DNA of 63,743 bases from Gardnerella vaginalis (lineage in GTDB: Bacteria > Actinomycetota > Actinomycetes > Actinomycetales > Bifidobacteriaceae): contig NZ_KQ956867.1 in NCBI RefSeq assembly GCF_001546485.1, forward strand, positions 21,624 to 85,366, given 5' to 3'. A program made the translations under genes and the position numbers. The notes under the pieces were generated by a model that saw nothing but the letters and a program-made list of their open reading frames with translations, did not search any database and was not told the origin of the DNA. How positions within the stretch are numbered: position 1 is the first letter of the stretch; each line of letters opens with the position of its first letter. Of the stretch, positions 18,642-27,436 are shown one piece after another.

Positions 18642-20897
18642 ATGCAGGATAATAACTCTCGTGAAAATTCATATCAATTAGCTAGTAGACATGAACAAAA
18701 TCGAATACAAACTCCTCAAAAATGGCACAAAACAAAAGTTATGGAAGATAAACAATTGTTGGAAGATTCAGAAGTTGACAGCAAAAAAGTAAATGCTTTT
18801 GGAGCACCATTATTGGGGGATAGTCGCGACTTATTTCGCCCAGCTTCTCAAGATATTCCGGCGCAACCTGGTGTATACAAGTGGCGTGATGGCGAAGGGA
18901 GAGTTATTTACGTTGGAAAAGCAAAAAATTTGCGCAACCGCTTAGCAAATTATTTTCAGCCTCTTTACCAATTGCACCCTCGCACGCAATCAATGGTGCT
19001 CGCCGCTAGAAGTTTAGAATGGACTGTTGTCGCAACGGAGTTTGAAGCACTTACTCTTGAATATACGTGGATCAAAGCATTTGACCCACGTTTTAACGTT
19101 GTTTTTCGAGACGATAAAACGTATCCGTATGTTGCAGCATCGGTAGGTGAAACTTTCCCTAGAGTATGGATTACTCGAAATCGCGGAGCACGAAATACGC
19201 AATATTTTGGACCATATGCGCAAGTGCGACCATTGCGTCACAGCTTAGATTCTTTACTCAAAACATTCCCGGTGAGAACATGTTCAGCAGCTGTTTTTCA
19301 GAAAGCTCATAGAACAGGACGCCCCTGCTTACTTGCATCAATTGGTAAATGTTCAGCCCCGTGCATTGGCAATATTAATCCTACTGAGCATCGTGATTTA
19401 GTTAAACATGTAGTAGGAGTGCTTACTGGCAGTATAGGATCATCGTATATTACTCAAATTATGCGTGATATGAAGCAAGCAAGTGATGATTTAGAGTTTG
19501 AGCGTGCAGCTAAATTGCGTGATGAGATTGCAGTTTTGCGTACTGTTTTGCAGCAGAATGCAGTAGTTTTTGACGAAGATGTAGAAGCTGACGTATTTGG
19601 TTTTTGCACAGATGAGCTTGAAGCGTCAATTCATGTGTTTTTTGTGCGCGCAGGCATGATTCGTGGCGAGCGTAATTGGTCAGTAGAACGCAATGAGCAG
19701 GTTCATGACGGTGAACTCATGGCTGATTTAATCACTCATGTCTATGCAGAATATGAGCAGCAATCCTCTTTATCGTTGCAGCGTGACTCTCTTCATATTA
19801 CGCAAGTTCGAGATGCTGTTGGCAGCACGCAGCAATCCACTGCAACGGATGTTAATTTACGAGCGCAAGCTACTAAAACTCGCCGTGAACGTCAAGAGAT
19901 TACAGGTCGTGAAGATTTACTTGCTCCAATTGCTCCAGTTCCGCGCGAAATTATAGTACCAGTTGCAATTCCTGAAGATCGTCAGCAAGAACTTGAATTG
20001 TGGCTTAGTGCTATACGTGGTTCTCAAGTGAATATTCGAGTGGCTGAGCGAGGTGAAAAGCGTGCTCTTATGGAACGAGCAAACGATAACGCTTCGCAAG
20101 CGTTAACACGCATAAAATCAAGCCGAATTAATAGCATAGCCATGCGAACTGAAGCTATGAATGAAATCGCAAAAGCTCTTGGTATGAAAGAAGCGCCTTT
20201 GCGCATTGAATGTTACGATATTTCAAACACTGTAGATGGCAGTTATCAGGTTGCTTCTATGGTTGTGTTTGAAGATGGGATTGCTTGCCCTAGTGAATAT
20301 CGTCATTTTGTTATTCGTGGTAAGAATGGTGTTGGTAAACTTGATGATTTAAGTGCCGTGTATGAAACTATATCTCGAAGATTTACGCATGTTGATGTGA
20401 AGGTTGGAACCGGGGGTGGGTATCAGCATTTTGCTTATAAGCCTCAACTCATTATTATCGATGGTGGAAAAGAGCAAGCCAAATCTGCTAGGCGAGCGAT
20501 GTTAGATGCTGGTATGAGCAATATTACTGTTTGTGGATTAGCTAAGAAACTTGAAGAAGTGTGGCTTCCTGACGAAGATTATCCAATTATTTTGAAGCGT
20601 AGTTCAGAAGGGTTATATTTGTTGCAGCGAGCAAGAGATGAGTCTCATCGTTTTGCTATTACTTATCATCGTAAGCGTCGCAGAAAAGGTGCATTGTACT
20701 CAACTTTTGACACTATTCCTGGAATTGGTACAGTATATCGCAAACGGTTGCTTGCTGTTTTTGGATCTTTAAAAGCAGTGAGAAAAGCTTCAATAGATGA
20801 ATTGCAAAAAGTTCCTGGTATTGGTGAAAGTAAAGCGCAAACTATTTATCGCTTCTTACACGAGCATGAAGATGCTACAGATAAATCTGAGCTATGA
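18642..20897 (+). CDS. uvrC: UvrABC excinuclease subunit C
   Basis: UvrC makes the dual incisions in nucleotide excision repair. The ATG at 18642 follows a strong AAGGAGG with 5-base spacing; the GTG at 18636 is inside that site. The 751-residue product has about 55 extra N-terminal residues, then the GIY-YIG nuclease (QPGVYKWRDGEGRVIYVGKA), the cysteine cluster region near CLLASIGKCSAPCIG, a UVR segment (DDLEFERAAKLRDEIAVL), the RNase H-like endonuclease (IECYDISNTVDGSYQVASMV) and tandem helix-hairpin-helix motifs (IPGIGTVYRKRLL, VPGIGESKAQTIY). An Arg/Gln/Thr-rich insert near residue 390-420 is variable in the family. The order uvrA-uvrC supports a repair cluster. Confidence 0.96.
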   Translation: MQDNNSRENSYQLASRHEQNRIQTPQKWHKTKVMEDKQLLEDSEVDSKKVNAFGAPLLGDSRDLFRPASQDIPAQPGVYKWRDGEGRVIYVGKAKNLRNRLANYFQPLYQLHPRTQSMVLAARSLEWTVVATEFEALTLEYTWIKAFDPRFNVVFRDDKTYPYVAASVGETFPRVWITRNRGARNTQYFGPYAQVRPLRHSLDSLLKTFPVRTCSAAVFQKAHRTGRPCLLASIGKCSAPCIGNINPTEHRDLVKHVVGVLTGSIGSSYITQIMRDMKQASDDLEFERAAKLRDEIAVLRTVLQQNAVVFDEDVEADVFGFCTDELEASIHVFFVRAGMIRGERNWSVERNEQVHDGELMADLITHVYAEYEQQSSLSLQRDSLHITQVRDAVGSTQQSTATDVNLRAQATKTRRERQEITGREDLLAPIAPVPREIIVPVAIPEDRQQELELWLSAIRGSQVNIRVAERGEKRALMERANDNASQALTRIKSSRINSIAMRTEAMNEIAKALGMKEAPLRIECYDISNTVDGSYQVASMVVFEDGIACPSEYRHFVIRGKNGVGKLDDLSAVYETISRRFTHVDVKVGTGGGYQHFAYKPQLIIIDGGKEQAKSARRAMLDAGMSNITVCGLAKKLEEVWLPDEDYPIILKRSSEGLYLLQRARDESHRFAITYHRKRRRKGALYSTFDTIPGIGTVYRKRLLAVFGSLKAVRKASIDELQKVPGIGESKAQTIYRFLHEHEDATDKSEL

Positions 20898-20998
20898 ATA
20901 ATCTGTTTTAGCAATGTGCAGTTTATCAATTCGTGCGATGAAAATCTTGAAATATGAAAAGAAGTGTTATTGAGAAGGTTGTTTTGAAATTTTGATCG

Positions 20999-21065
20999 AA
21001 CTCCTTCTTACGTTCTTATAATTATGCAATATCGGTAGTGCAAAATTAAGCCGCAAGAAGGAGTT
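20999..21065. repeat. 11-bp inverted repeat between uvrC and the Rv3235-like gene
   Basis: AACTCCTTCTT (20999-21009) is exactly complementary to AAGAAGGAGTT (21055-21065), with an AT-rich spacer of 45 bases and a further RCG match beyond the inner end. It lies about 100 bases past the uvrC stop and about 110 bases beyond the stop of the opposite-strand gene. The long loop and lack of a U tract argue against a simple terminator. Confidence 0.65.
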
Positions 21066-21177
21066 TCTGTATGTAGTTGTAATCTGTTGCCGAACATATG
21101 TACACAAAATACTTATTTTTCTATTTCTAAAATTACGTGTTTTAATTACGTGCTTGTTTTCTTTTGTAATATGCTGG

Positions 21178-21762
21178 CTAACCTAAGTCTGCATATGTGC
21201 AAATCCATTTGTTGTACCGTAGTTCCAAGGCTAATGAAACCCAATATTGTGTTTGTCCTGCAATAATATGCACAACTCCTTCAAAATGAGTCGGACTTAC
21301 TAGCATGCCGTTAAATAACACTGGAACCGCAGGAAACTTTCGTATTGCTGAACGAGATTCTGTATCATGTTGATCGCTAAAGTACTCATCCATTAGTTTC
21401 CACATATTGGACAGTTTATTCATGCATTTCGGAGTGAGCAATTTAGACATTGCTGGAGAAATAGGTCTACCGCGAGAAATATCTGCAGCAATACACGCGA
21501 TTTGGCAAGTTTTCAACGCCAAATTAATAAATGCTTCCTCATCGCGATTATCGAAATAGCACATGCCAACGTGATATTCTAAATAGCCGCGCGAAAAACC
21601 AATACGCAATTTTCCTTCATGAACAGGCAAATAATGTTTGATAGTAGTAATGCGTGGTATGCGTTCGCGCTTGTCGTGACTATTGTGCATCGACTCATCG
21701 GTATGCTCATCGTCGTCATCCTGGTTTTCCATGCTGTACGCATCAACAAAATCAATTTTCAT
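21178..21762 (-). CDS. Rv3235-like actinobacterial protein of unknown function
   Basis: The 194-residue protein starts with an acidic, disordered segment (residues ~10-35). Residues ~80-130 form helices (CQIACIAADISRGRPIS then LTPKCMNKLSNMW). The C-terminal strand pattern ends with VSLALELRYNKWICTYADLG. This order, helices with a G-R-P segment followed by a C-terminal strand pair with W-x-C, is that of the Rv3235/DUF6459 family found near secA in Actinobacteria. Family assignment is from memory of that pattern. No signal peptide or membrane segment is seen. No biochemical role is known to me. It is divergent from the guaB3-type gene across a 402-base AT-rich gap. Confidence 0.75.
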   Translation of the reverse strand: MKIDFVDAYSMENQDDDDEHTDESMHNSHDKRERIPRITTIKHYLPVHEGKLRIGFSRGYLEYHVGMCYFDNRDEEAFINLALKTCQIACIAADISRGRPISPAMSKLLTPKCMNKLSNMWKLMDEYFSDQHDTESRSAIRKFPAVPVLFNGMLVSPTHFEGVVHIIAGQTQYWVSLALELRYNKWICTYADLG

Positions 21763-22164
21763 ATTCTTCTCCTATCCTTTCTCTTGGTAAAAATTGTTAC
21801 TATTGAGCGCCTGCTGAACTTGTATTTTGTACATGCAGCAAGTTTAGATAAAAGCTTACAAGGTAATTTTTGCTGAACTGAGGAATTAACAAAAATGTGG
21901 ATAAATTACAAAATATTTATTCAATGCTTTGAAAATAAACGGGTTTGAGTGTGTTGAATTATACACATTACTGTTTGCAGGGAGTATCAAAATGCTATAA
22001 ACAAGCACTAATCATATCTATTATACAGTTAGTATTTTGTAAAAACCTGAGAAGTTCTGTAAATTTCGCATAAAATCTTGTTTTTCTTGCAATTATGCTA
22101 CAAGAAATAATATGACATCGTTGAGCGCGACACTTCGTCAGTATAAGGCACTAGCCTAAGAAGT
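21763..22164. other. AT-rich divergent intergenic region with two DnaA-box-like 9-mers
   Basis: These 402 bases hold no gene I can support. They contain TGTGGATAA at 21896-21904 (the complement is the perfect DnaA box TTATCCACA) and TTATACACA at 21959-21967 (fits TTATNCACA). A possible guaB3-side promoter is TTGCAA at 22087-22092 with TAATAT at 22108-22113, but the 15-base spacing is short. No long inverted repeat or dnaA/dnaN/rpmH gene is nearby, so this is not proposed as the replication origin. Confidence 0.55.
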
Positions 22165-23295
22165 ATGTCTCAGGAAATTGAAATTGGTTTGGGCAAAAAA
22201 GCCCGAGTTGCATATTCGCTCGACGATATTGCTATCCTTCCTTCGCGCCGTTCGCGTGATCCGCAAGCTGTATCTACTGCATGGCAAGTAGATGCCTACA
22301 CGTTTGATATTCCAATCCTTGCTGCTCCAATGGATTCAGTAACAAGTCCAGATACAGCAATTGCAATCGGTCAAATGGGTGGTCTTGGAGTTCTCGATTT
22401 GGAGGGCTTATGGACTCGCTACGAGAATCCAGAGCCGTTGTTGAAGGAAATATCTGAGCTTCCATCTGATATTGCAACTCGTCGTATTCAGGAAATCTAT
22501 GCTGAACCAATTAAGCCGGAATTAATCGTAAAACGATTGCACACTATTCGTGACGCTGGTGTTACTGTTGCTGGAGCTCTTTCTCCGCAACGAACGCAGG
22601 AATTTTATAACACTGTTCTTGAAGCTGGCGTTGACTTATTTGTTATTCGTGGAACTGCTGTGTCTGCAGAACATGTTTCTCAAGATCATGATCCTCTTGA
22701 TTTAAAGAAATTTATTTATGATCTTGATGTGCCAGTTATTGTTGGCGGTTGCGCTGATTACACTTCTGCTTTGCATTTAATGCGCACCGGTGCTGCAGGT
22801 ATTCTTGTTGGATTCGGCGGTGGTGCTGTGTCTGCAACTATGAATACTTTGGGTGTACAGGCTCCTATGGCTACTGCAATTGCTGATGTTGCTGAAGCTC
22901 GCCGAGATTATATGGATGAGTCCGGTGGTCGTTACGTGCAGATTATTGCGGACGGTGGAATGGGTAATTCTGGCAACTTTATTAAGGCGCTTGCTATGGG
23001 TGCGGATGCTGTTATGCTCAGCACTCCTTTGGCTCGTGCTACTGAAGCTCCAGGTCGTGGCACTCATTGGGGTGCTGAAGCTCGTCATGCAACACTGCCA
23101 CGCGGTATGCGTACTCATGTTGGCACAGTTGCTCCTTTAGAAAACATTCTTTTTGGACCAAGTCACGAAGCTGACGGTACTACAAACTTTGTTGGTGCGC
23201 TGCGCCGTACCATGGCATCTACTGGCTATGTAGATGTAAAAAGTTTCCAACGTTGTAGCGTTGTATTCAATCCGTTCCATCAGGATGTGCGCTAA
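22165..23295 (+). CDS. guaB3: GuaB3-type IMP dehydrogenase paralogue
   Basis: The 376-residue TIM barrel starts with EIGLGKKARVAYSLDDIAI and contains DIPILAAPMDSV, the actinobacterial GuaB3 beginning. It then has GILVGFGGGAVSATMNTLG where true IMP dehydrogenases carry a loop with a catalytic cysteine, followed by ADVAEARRDYMDESGGRYV and IADGGMGNSG. No CBS domains are present, as usual for this branch. In Actinobacteria GuaB3 proteins are normally encoded in addition to a real GuaB, and their activity is not established as far as I know. The loop here contains no cysteine, so IMP dehydrogenase chemistry by the usual route is unlikely. A clear terminator follows the gene. Confidence 0.9.
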   Translation: MSQEIEIGLGKKARVAYSLDDIAILPSRRSRDPQAVSTAWQVDAYTFDIPILAAPMDSVTSPDTAIAIGQMGGLGVLDLEGLWTRYENPEPLLKEISELPSDIATRRIQEIYAEPIKPELIVKRLHTIRDAGVTVAGALSPQRTQEFYNTVLEAGVDLFVIRGTAVSAEHVSQDHDPLDLKKFIYDLDVPVIVGGCADYTSALHLMRTGAAGILVGFGGGAVSATMNTLGVQAPMATAIADVAEARRDYMDESGGRYVQIIADGGMGNSGNFIKALAMGADAVMLSTPLARATEAPGRGTHWGAEARHATLPRGMRTHVGTVAPLENILFGPSHEADGTTNFVGALRRTMASTGYVDVKSFQRCSVVFNPFHQDVR

Positions 23296-23345
23296 TAACG
23301 TGTAAATAAAAATATGTATTTGTAATAATTTGCAATAATACAATT

Positions 23346-23381
23346 TACGGCTTAGTGGTAATTCGCTAAGCCGTTCTTTTT
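23346..23381 (+). terminator. Intrinsic terminator after the guaB3-type gene
   Basis: ACGGCTTAG (23347-23355) pairs with CTAAGCCGT (23366-23374) around a 10-base loop and is followed by TCTTTTTAA. Confidence 0.85.
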
Positions 23382-23604
23382 AAGAAAGAGGTACTATGAA
23401 AATTTTCAGTACTGGTGCATAATATGACGAAACTTTTTTGTGTATACCATTCTGTACGCCATTGTGTATCCCAAGTGCCAAATAGTATACATGCGTGAAT
23501 TAAGTTCCAACTTTTTCATTTCTTATTATTTTGTTTGTAAATAACAATATTAAGTACAATTTTTTGTAATAACTGCAGTGGTGTCGACTTTGCTATCAAG
23601 TACA

Positions 23605-25674
23605 ATGAATACTATGCTCCGAGAATTTGCTGTAGAAGCCATTCACCCAACTCAAGACGGTGATACTATTTATTCCCTCCTCGCCAACCGTGCTATGCGT
23701 GATCCTCAGGGAGTTATTGCGCAATGGCAAGATGAAGATACTCGCCAATGGCATGATGTTACTGCTGCTGAGATGCTCAATAAAGTTCGTGCTACGGCGC
23801 GTGGCTTAATTGCGCTTGGTGTACATCACGGTTCAAAAGTTGTTATTTATGCTGCTACTTGCTATGAGTGGGGTATTGTTGATTTCGCTTGTGCATGCAT
23901 TGGTGCTGTGAGTATTCCTATTTACGAGACTGACTCTGCGCTGCAAGCTGCAGATATTATTGATGAGGTGAAGCCAGTTATTGCTTTTGCTGGTGATGAC
24001 GTTCATGCTCAGTGTTTAGAGCGTGTACGCCAAGATCATAAACGTATCACGTTGAAAACAGTCTTTAACTTTAAAGCTGGCGGCTTAGAAGCTGTGATTG
24101 ATTTTGGTAAAACTATTGATGACGATGAACTTAATCAATGTGTTGCTGCAGTTAAAGCCGACGACTTAGCTACGATTGTGTACACTTCTGGTTCTACTGG
24201 CAAACCGAAGGGTGCTATGCTTTCGAATCGTAACTTTACGCATATTGTGTATGCTGGGTATGACGTGTTAAGTGACATGCTTTGTAAGCCTAACCGTTTA
24301 CTGCTATTCCTTCCTTTAGCACATTGTTTTGCTCGCTATATTCAATATGTTGCGATTGGTGCGCATGGTGTTATTGGTTACGTTCCGAACGCAAAACATT
24401 TATTAGCTGATTTGCGTAGTTTTAAGCCGACTTACTTACTTGGTGTACCGCGAGTTTTTGAGAAAGTGTACAATGCTGCATCTCAAAAGGCTGGTGCCGG
24501 TATTCGCGGTCGTATTTTTGCTAAGGCAGTTAAGCATTTCATCCAATGGTCTCGCGATAACGTCGATGGTAAATCTCACTCACTCGCAGCTCGCATGAAT
24601 CATGCTCTGTATATGAAGACTGTTGGATCTTCTATTCGTTCAGCTTTGGGACCAAATCTTTCTTGGCTGGCTTGCGGTGGTGCTCCAATTAATGCTGATT
24701 TAGCGCATTTCTTCAACGGTCTTGATGGAATTACGTTTATTCAGGGCTATGGTATGACTGAAACTGCAGCTCCATGCGTTGTTAATTTTGAGCATGCAAA
24801 TCAAGTTGGTTCAGTAGGACGTCCGGGTCCTGGAATTACTATTCGTCTTGCAGATGATGATGAAGTTCTTATCAAAGGCCCTAACGTTTTTATGGGTTAC
24901 TATAATAATCCTGAACTTACTGCTGAAGTTCTTGATGAAGATGGCTGGTTGCATTCTGGCGATCTTGGTGAGATTGATGATGAAGGTTTCCTTTCTATCA
25001 CGGGGCGCAAGAAGGATATTATTATTACGGCTGGAGGCAAAAATATAAGCCCAGCTCCTATGGAAAGTATCATTTCACAATGCCCATTAGTTTCTCATGC
25101 AGTAGTTGTTGGTGATGGTAAGCCGTTCGTTTCTGCACTTATCGAATTAGATCCAGATATGGTTCATTCATGGCTGAAAACGAAGGGTATGGATATTAAT
25201 CTTCCTATGAGTGAGATTGCTGCAAATGATGCTATTCGTTCAGTTGTACAGCAATTTATTGATCAAGCTAATAGCACGGTTTCTCGCGCAGAATCGGTTC
25301 GTAAGTTTGTCATCTTGCAGGATGAATTTACGCAGGATGCAGGAACTTTGACACCAAGCATGAAAATTGTTCGTCCGAAAATTCTTGCACAATATGCTGA
25401 TATTATTGAGACACAGTTGTACGCTCCAAAGCCGAATATTCGACCATTGCCAGCAACCGTTAAGATTCTTGATAAAACTACTGAAACAGTGAAACAGGCG
25501 CAAGAAACTGTGAAGCAAGCTCAGGAAGTTATGACTCCGCGTGTTCGTCAGGCTATTGATCAAGCTGCAACTCATCTTAAGCATTTTGGTGAGGAAGCAG
25601 CTACTGATTCTTCTTCGACCTCTCGTGATAGTAAAGATACTAAAGATAACAAAGAAGAATCTGTTAATCTGTAG
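23605..25674 (+). CDS. Long-chain fatty acid-CoA ligase (FadD-type)
   Basis: This AMP-forming acyl-CoA synthetase activates fatty acids in two steps through an acyl-adenylate. Motifs seen are the phosphate loop YTSGSTGKPKGAMLSNRN, the GYGMTETAAPC adenine-site motif, WLHSGDLGEIDDEG and the hinge SITGRKKDIIITAGGKNISP. The last ~70 residues, after the catalytic domain, are a Gln/Lys/Ala-rich helix (VKQAQETVKQAQEVMTP) and a Ser/Asp/Lys-rich tail, an extension not needed for catalysis. The start is ambiguous: GTG 23578, ATG 23605 and ATG 23614 are all in frame and none has a good Shine-Dalgarno. Peptide deformylase follows 48 bases downstream. Confidence 0.9.
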   Translation: MNTMLREFAVEAIHPTQDGDTIYSLLANRAMRDPQGVIAQWQDEDTRQWHDVTAAEMLNKVRATARGLIALGVHHGSKVVIYAATCYEWGIVDFACACIGAVSIPIYETDSALQAADIIDEVKPVIAFAGDDVHAQCLERVRQDHKRITLKTVFNFKAGGLEAVIDFGKTIDDDELNQCVAAVKADDLATIVYTSGSTGKPKGAMLSNRNFTHIVYAGYDVLSDMLCKPNRLLLFLPLAHCFARYIQYVAIGAHGVIGYVPNAKHLLADLRSFKPTYLLGVPRVFEKVYNAASQKAGAGIRGRIFAKAVKHFIQWSRDNVDGKSHSLAARMNHALYMKTVGSSIRSALGPNLSWLACGGAPINADLAHFFNGLDGITFIQGYGMTETAAPCVVNFEHANQVGSVGRPGPGITIRLADDDEVLIKGPNVFMGYYNNPELTAEVLDEDGWLHSGDLGEIDDEGFLSITGRKKDIIITAGGKNISPAPMESIISQCPLVSHAVVVGDGKPFVSALIELDPDMVHSWLKTKGMDINLPMSEIAANDAIRSVVQQFIDQANSTVSRAESVRKFVILQDEFTQDAGTLTPSMKIVRPKILAQYADIIETQLYAPKPNIRPLPATVKILDKTTETVKQAQETVKQAQEVMTPRVRQAIDQAATHLKHFGEEAATDSSSTSRDSKDTKDNKEESVNL

Positions 25675-25721
25675 TAGAAACTAATTTTTACGAAGGTTAC
25701 TTGTACAATGAAGGAGTTTGA

Positions 25722-26210
25722 GTGACTGTTAGAAAAATCCGTGTTGTTCCGGATCCTGTGCTGCGCACGCCTTGCGATGAGATTCGCGAGATTACGCCAG
25801 CTGTGAGGCATTTAGTTGAAGATTTGCTAGAAACAGTGAATGATCCAGGGCGAGCGGGATTATCAGCTAATCAAATTGGTGTAAGTCTTAGAGCTTTCTC
25901 CTATAATATTGATGGTCGTATTGGCTATATTTTGAATCCAGTTCTTGAGGAACTGAGTGGTGAGCAATACGATGATGAAGGTTGTTTATCTGTTCCAGGA
26001 TTATGGTACAAAACTCGTAGGTATAATCATGCTCGTGCGCGTGGTATTGATTTAGATGGCAAGACTGTGGTGCTTGAAGGTGAAGGACTTATGGCACGCA
26101 TGCTGCAGCATGAGTGTGATCATTTAGATGGTCATGTTTATTTAGATAGACTCGAAAAAGATGTTCGTCGCCAAGCTATGAGGGAATTGCGCAACAATAT
26201 ACGATCATAG
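25722..26210 (+). CDS. def: Peptide deformylase
   Basis: This metal hydrolase removes the formyl group from new polypeptides. The three active-site motifs are present: GLSANQIG (motif 1, with S in place of the more common A), EGCLSVP (motif 2, metal cysteine) and HECDHLDG (motif 3, metal histidines and catalytic Glu). At 162 residues it is of normal length. The GTG at 25722 is set by AAGGAG at 25711-25716, 5 bases upstream. A terminator follows, so the gene closes the acyl-CoA ligase-def segment. Confidence 0.96.
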   Translation: MTVRKIRVVPDPVLRTPCDEIREITPAVRHLVEDLLETVNDPGRAGLSANQIGVSLRAFSYNIDGRIGYILNPVLEELSGEQYDDEGCLSVPGLWYKTRRYNHARARGIDLDGKTVVLEGEGLMARMLQHECDHLDGHVYLDRLEKDVRRQAMRELRNNIRS

Positions 26211-26251
26211 TTTTGTATGTAATCGTTTGTGCGCAATAGTAATGATATAAG

Positions 26252-26296
26252 AACCGGTATTTCTGTTATGACATAGAGCAGAAGTATCGGTTTTTT
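26252..26296 (+). terminator. Intrinsic terminator after def
   Basis: AACCGGTATTTCTG pairs with CAGAAGTATCGGTT (one mismatch) around a short loop, followed by a run of T. It separates def from the rpsB operon. Confidence 0.85.
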
Positions 26297-26309
26297 AGTA
26301 TTGAGTATC

Positions 26310-26318
26310 TGTTACAAT
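26310..26318 (+). promoter_or_regulatory. Candidate extended -10 promoter of the rpsB operon
   Basis: TGTTACAAT matches the extended TGnTATAAT form at five of six -10 positions, lying 14 bases after the def terminator and about 200 bases before rpsB. The -35 region is weak. A start here would produce a long rpsB leader. Confidence 0.4.
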
Positions 26319-26426
26319 CGCGTTTGGCGTGTCCGTTTTGAGCATGAGTATTGTCGCGTTATATAAGTGCTCGCTTTTATTGTCTACAAGGATTCGCAAA
26401 TACGCGCCATGTACGCGTCCGTTCGT

Positions 26427-26500
26427 GTCGGTCGGCTTGGGTTAAGACAGTATGTCAAGCCAAGTTGCATGCGAACAGGCATGGCCAGGCAAGAACCGAC
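26427..26500 (+). promoter_or_regulatory. Structured leader upstream of rpsB
   Basis: Nested complementary arms are visible: outer GTCGGT (26427-26432) with ACCGAC (26495-26500) and inner GGCTTG (26434-26439) with CAAGCC (26456-26461). A third small hairpin can form around GCATG. The element ends 17 bases before the rpsB ATG, just before its ribosome binding site. This is where ribosomal-protein autoregulatory leaders lie. No known S2-leader family could be confirmed by eye. Confidence 0.5.
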
Positions 26501-26517
26501 AAGAAAGGTATAAAGAT

Positions 26518-27336
26518 ATGGCACAGATTACCATGAGCGAAATGCTGAAGGCTGGTTTGCACTTCGGTCATCAGACTCGTCGCTGGAATCCAAAGATGAA
26601 GCAGTTCATTCTTACTCAGCGCAATGGTATTCATATCATCAATTTGTTCAAGTCTCTCGACATGATCGACAAGGCTTATGACTTCGTTAAGCAGACTGTT
26701 GCTCACAACGGCACTGTTCTTTTCGTAGGCACTAAGAAGCAGGCTCAGGAAGCTGTACAGAATCAGGCAACTCGCGTAAACATGCCTTACGTTTGCGAGC
26801 GTTGGCTTGGTGGTATGTTAACTAACTTCCAGACTGTTTCTACTCGCGTAAAGCGCTTGAAGGAACTTGAGGAAATGGACTTCAGCGATGTTCGCGGCTC
26901 TGGTTTGACCAAGAAGGAACTTTTGCTTCTCGAGCGTGAGAAAGATAAGCTTTCCAAGCAGCTCGGTGGTATTCGCAACATGAACCGTACCCCATCTGCC
27001 ATGTTCGTTGTTGATATTAACAAGGAAGCTTTGGCTGTTGAGGAAGCTCATAAGCTTGGTATTCCAGTTGTGGCAATCGTTGATACTAACACCGATCCTG
27101 AAGCTGTTGAGTACCCAATCCCAGCTAACGATGACGCTATTCGTGGCGTTGAATTGTTAACCAGCTTGATGGCTGATGCTGTTGCTGAAGGCTTGCTTGA
27201 GCATGCTGGTAAGGGCGCTAAGTCCGAAGGCGCTGAAGCTCAGCCAATGGCAGCTTGGGAAAAGGAACTTCTTACCAAGGAAGGCGAAGCTGAAGCTAAG
27301 CCTGCTGAGGAAGAAAAAACTGAGGCAAACGCCTGA
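26518..27336 (+). CDS. rpsB: 30S ribosomal protein S2
   Basis: The ATG at 26518 is chosen, preceded by GAAAGG; an upstream in-frame ATG at 26452 lies within the structured leader and adds 22 non-conserved residues. The 272-residue protein shows S2 motifs: [49 protein letters not shown], and [15 protein letters not shown]. It has the Glu/Ala-rich C-terminal extension common in Actinobacteria. It heads the conserved rpsB-tsf-pyrH-frr order. Confidence 0.98.
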   Translation: MAQITMSEMLKAGLHFGHQTRRWNPKMKQFILTQRNGIHIINLFKSLDMIDKAYDFVKQTVAHNGTVLFVGTKKQAQEAVQNQATRVNMPYVCERWLGGMLTNFQTVSTRVKRLKELEEMDFSDVRGSGLTKKELLLLEREKDKLSKQLGGIRNMNRTPSAMFVVDINKEALAVEEAHKLGIPVVAIVDTNTDPEAVEYPIPANDDAIRGVELLTSLMADAVAEGLLEHAGKGAKSEGAEAQPMAAWEKELLTKEGEAEAKPAEEEKTEANA

Positions 27337-27365
27337 TAAGCTAATTTGCAACCAGATTCTTACAT

Positions 27366-27407
27366 AAAGCTGCAAGATTCAATGAATGAGTTGTATTTTG
27401 CAGCTTT
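27366..27407 (+). terminator. Stem-loop between rpsB and tsf, possible attenuator
   Basis: AAAGCTGCAA (27366-27375) pairs exactly with TTGCAGCTTT (27398-27407) around a 22-base loop. It is followed by AAGAATC rather than a U run, so it is more likely a partial attenuator or RNA-processing site than a full terminator. Confidence 0.55.
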
Positions 27408-27436
27408 AAGAATCATATTGATACGAGGAGAACAAA

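Noticed and set aside
21763-22164. Replication origin
   Set aside because: Only two DnaA-like boxes, no dnaA, dnaN or rpmH nearby, no box cluster.
26452-26517. Upstream start of rpsB at 26452
   Set aside because: Lies in the structured leader; the extra 22 residues are not S2-like.
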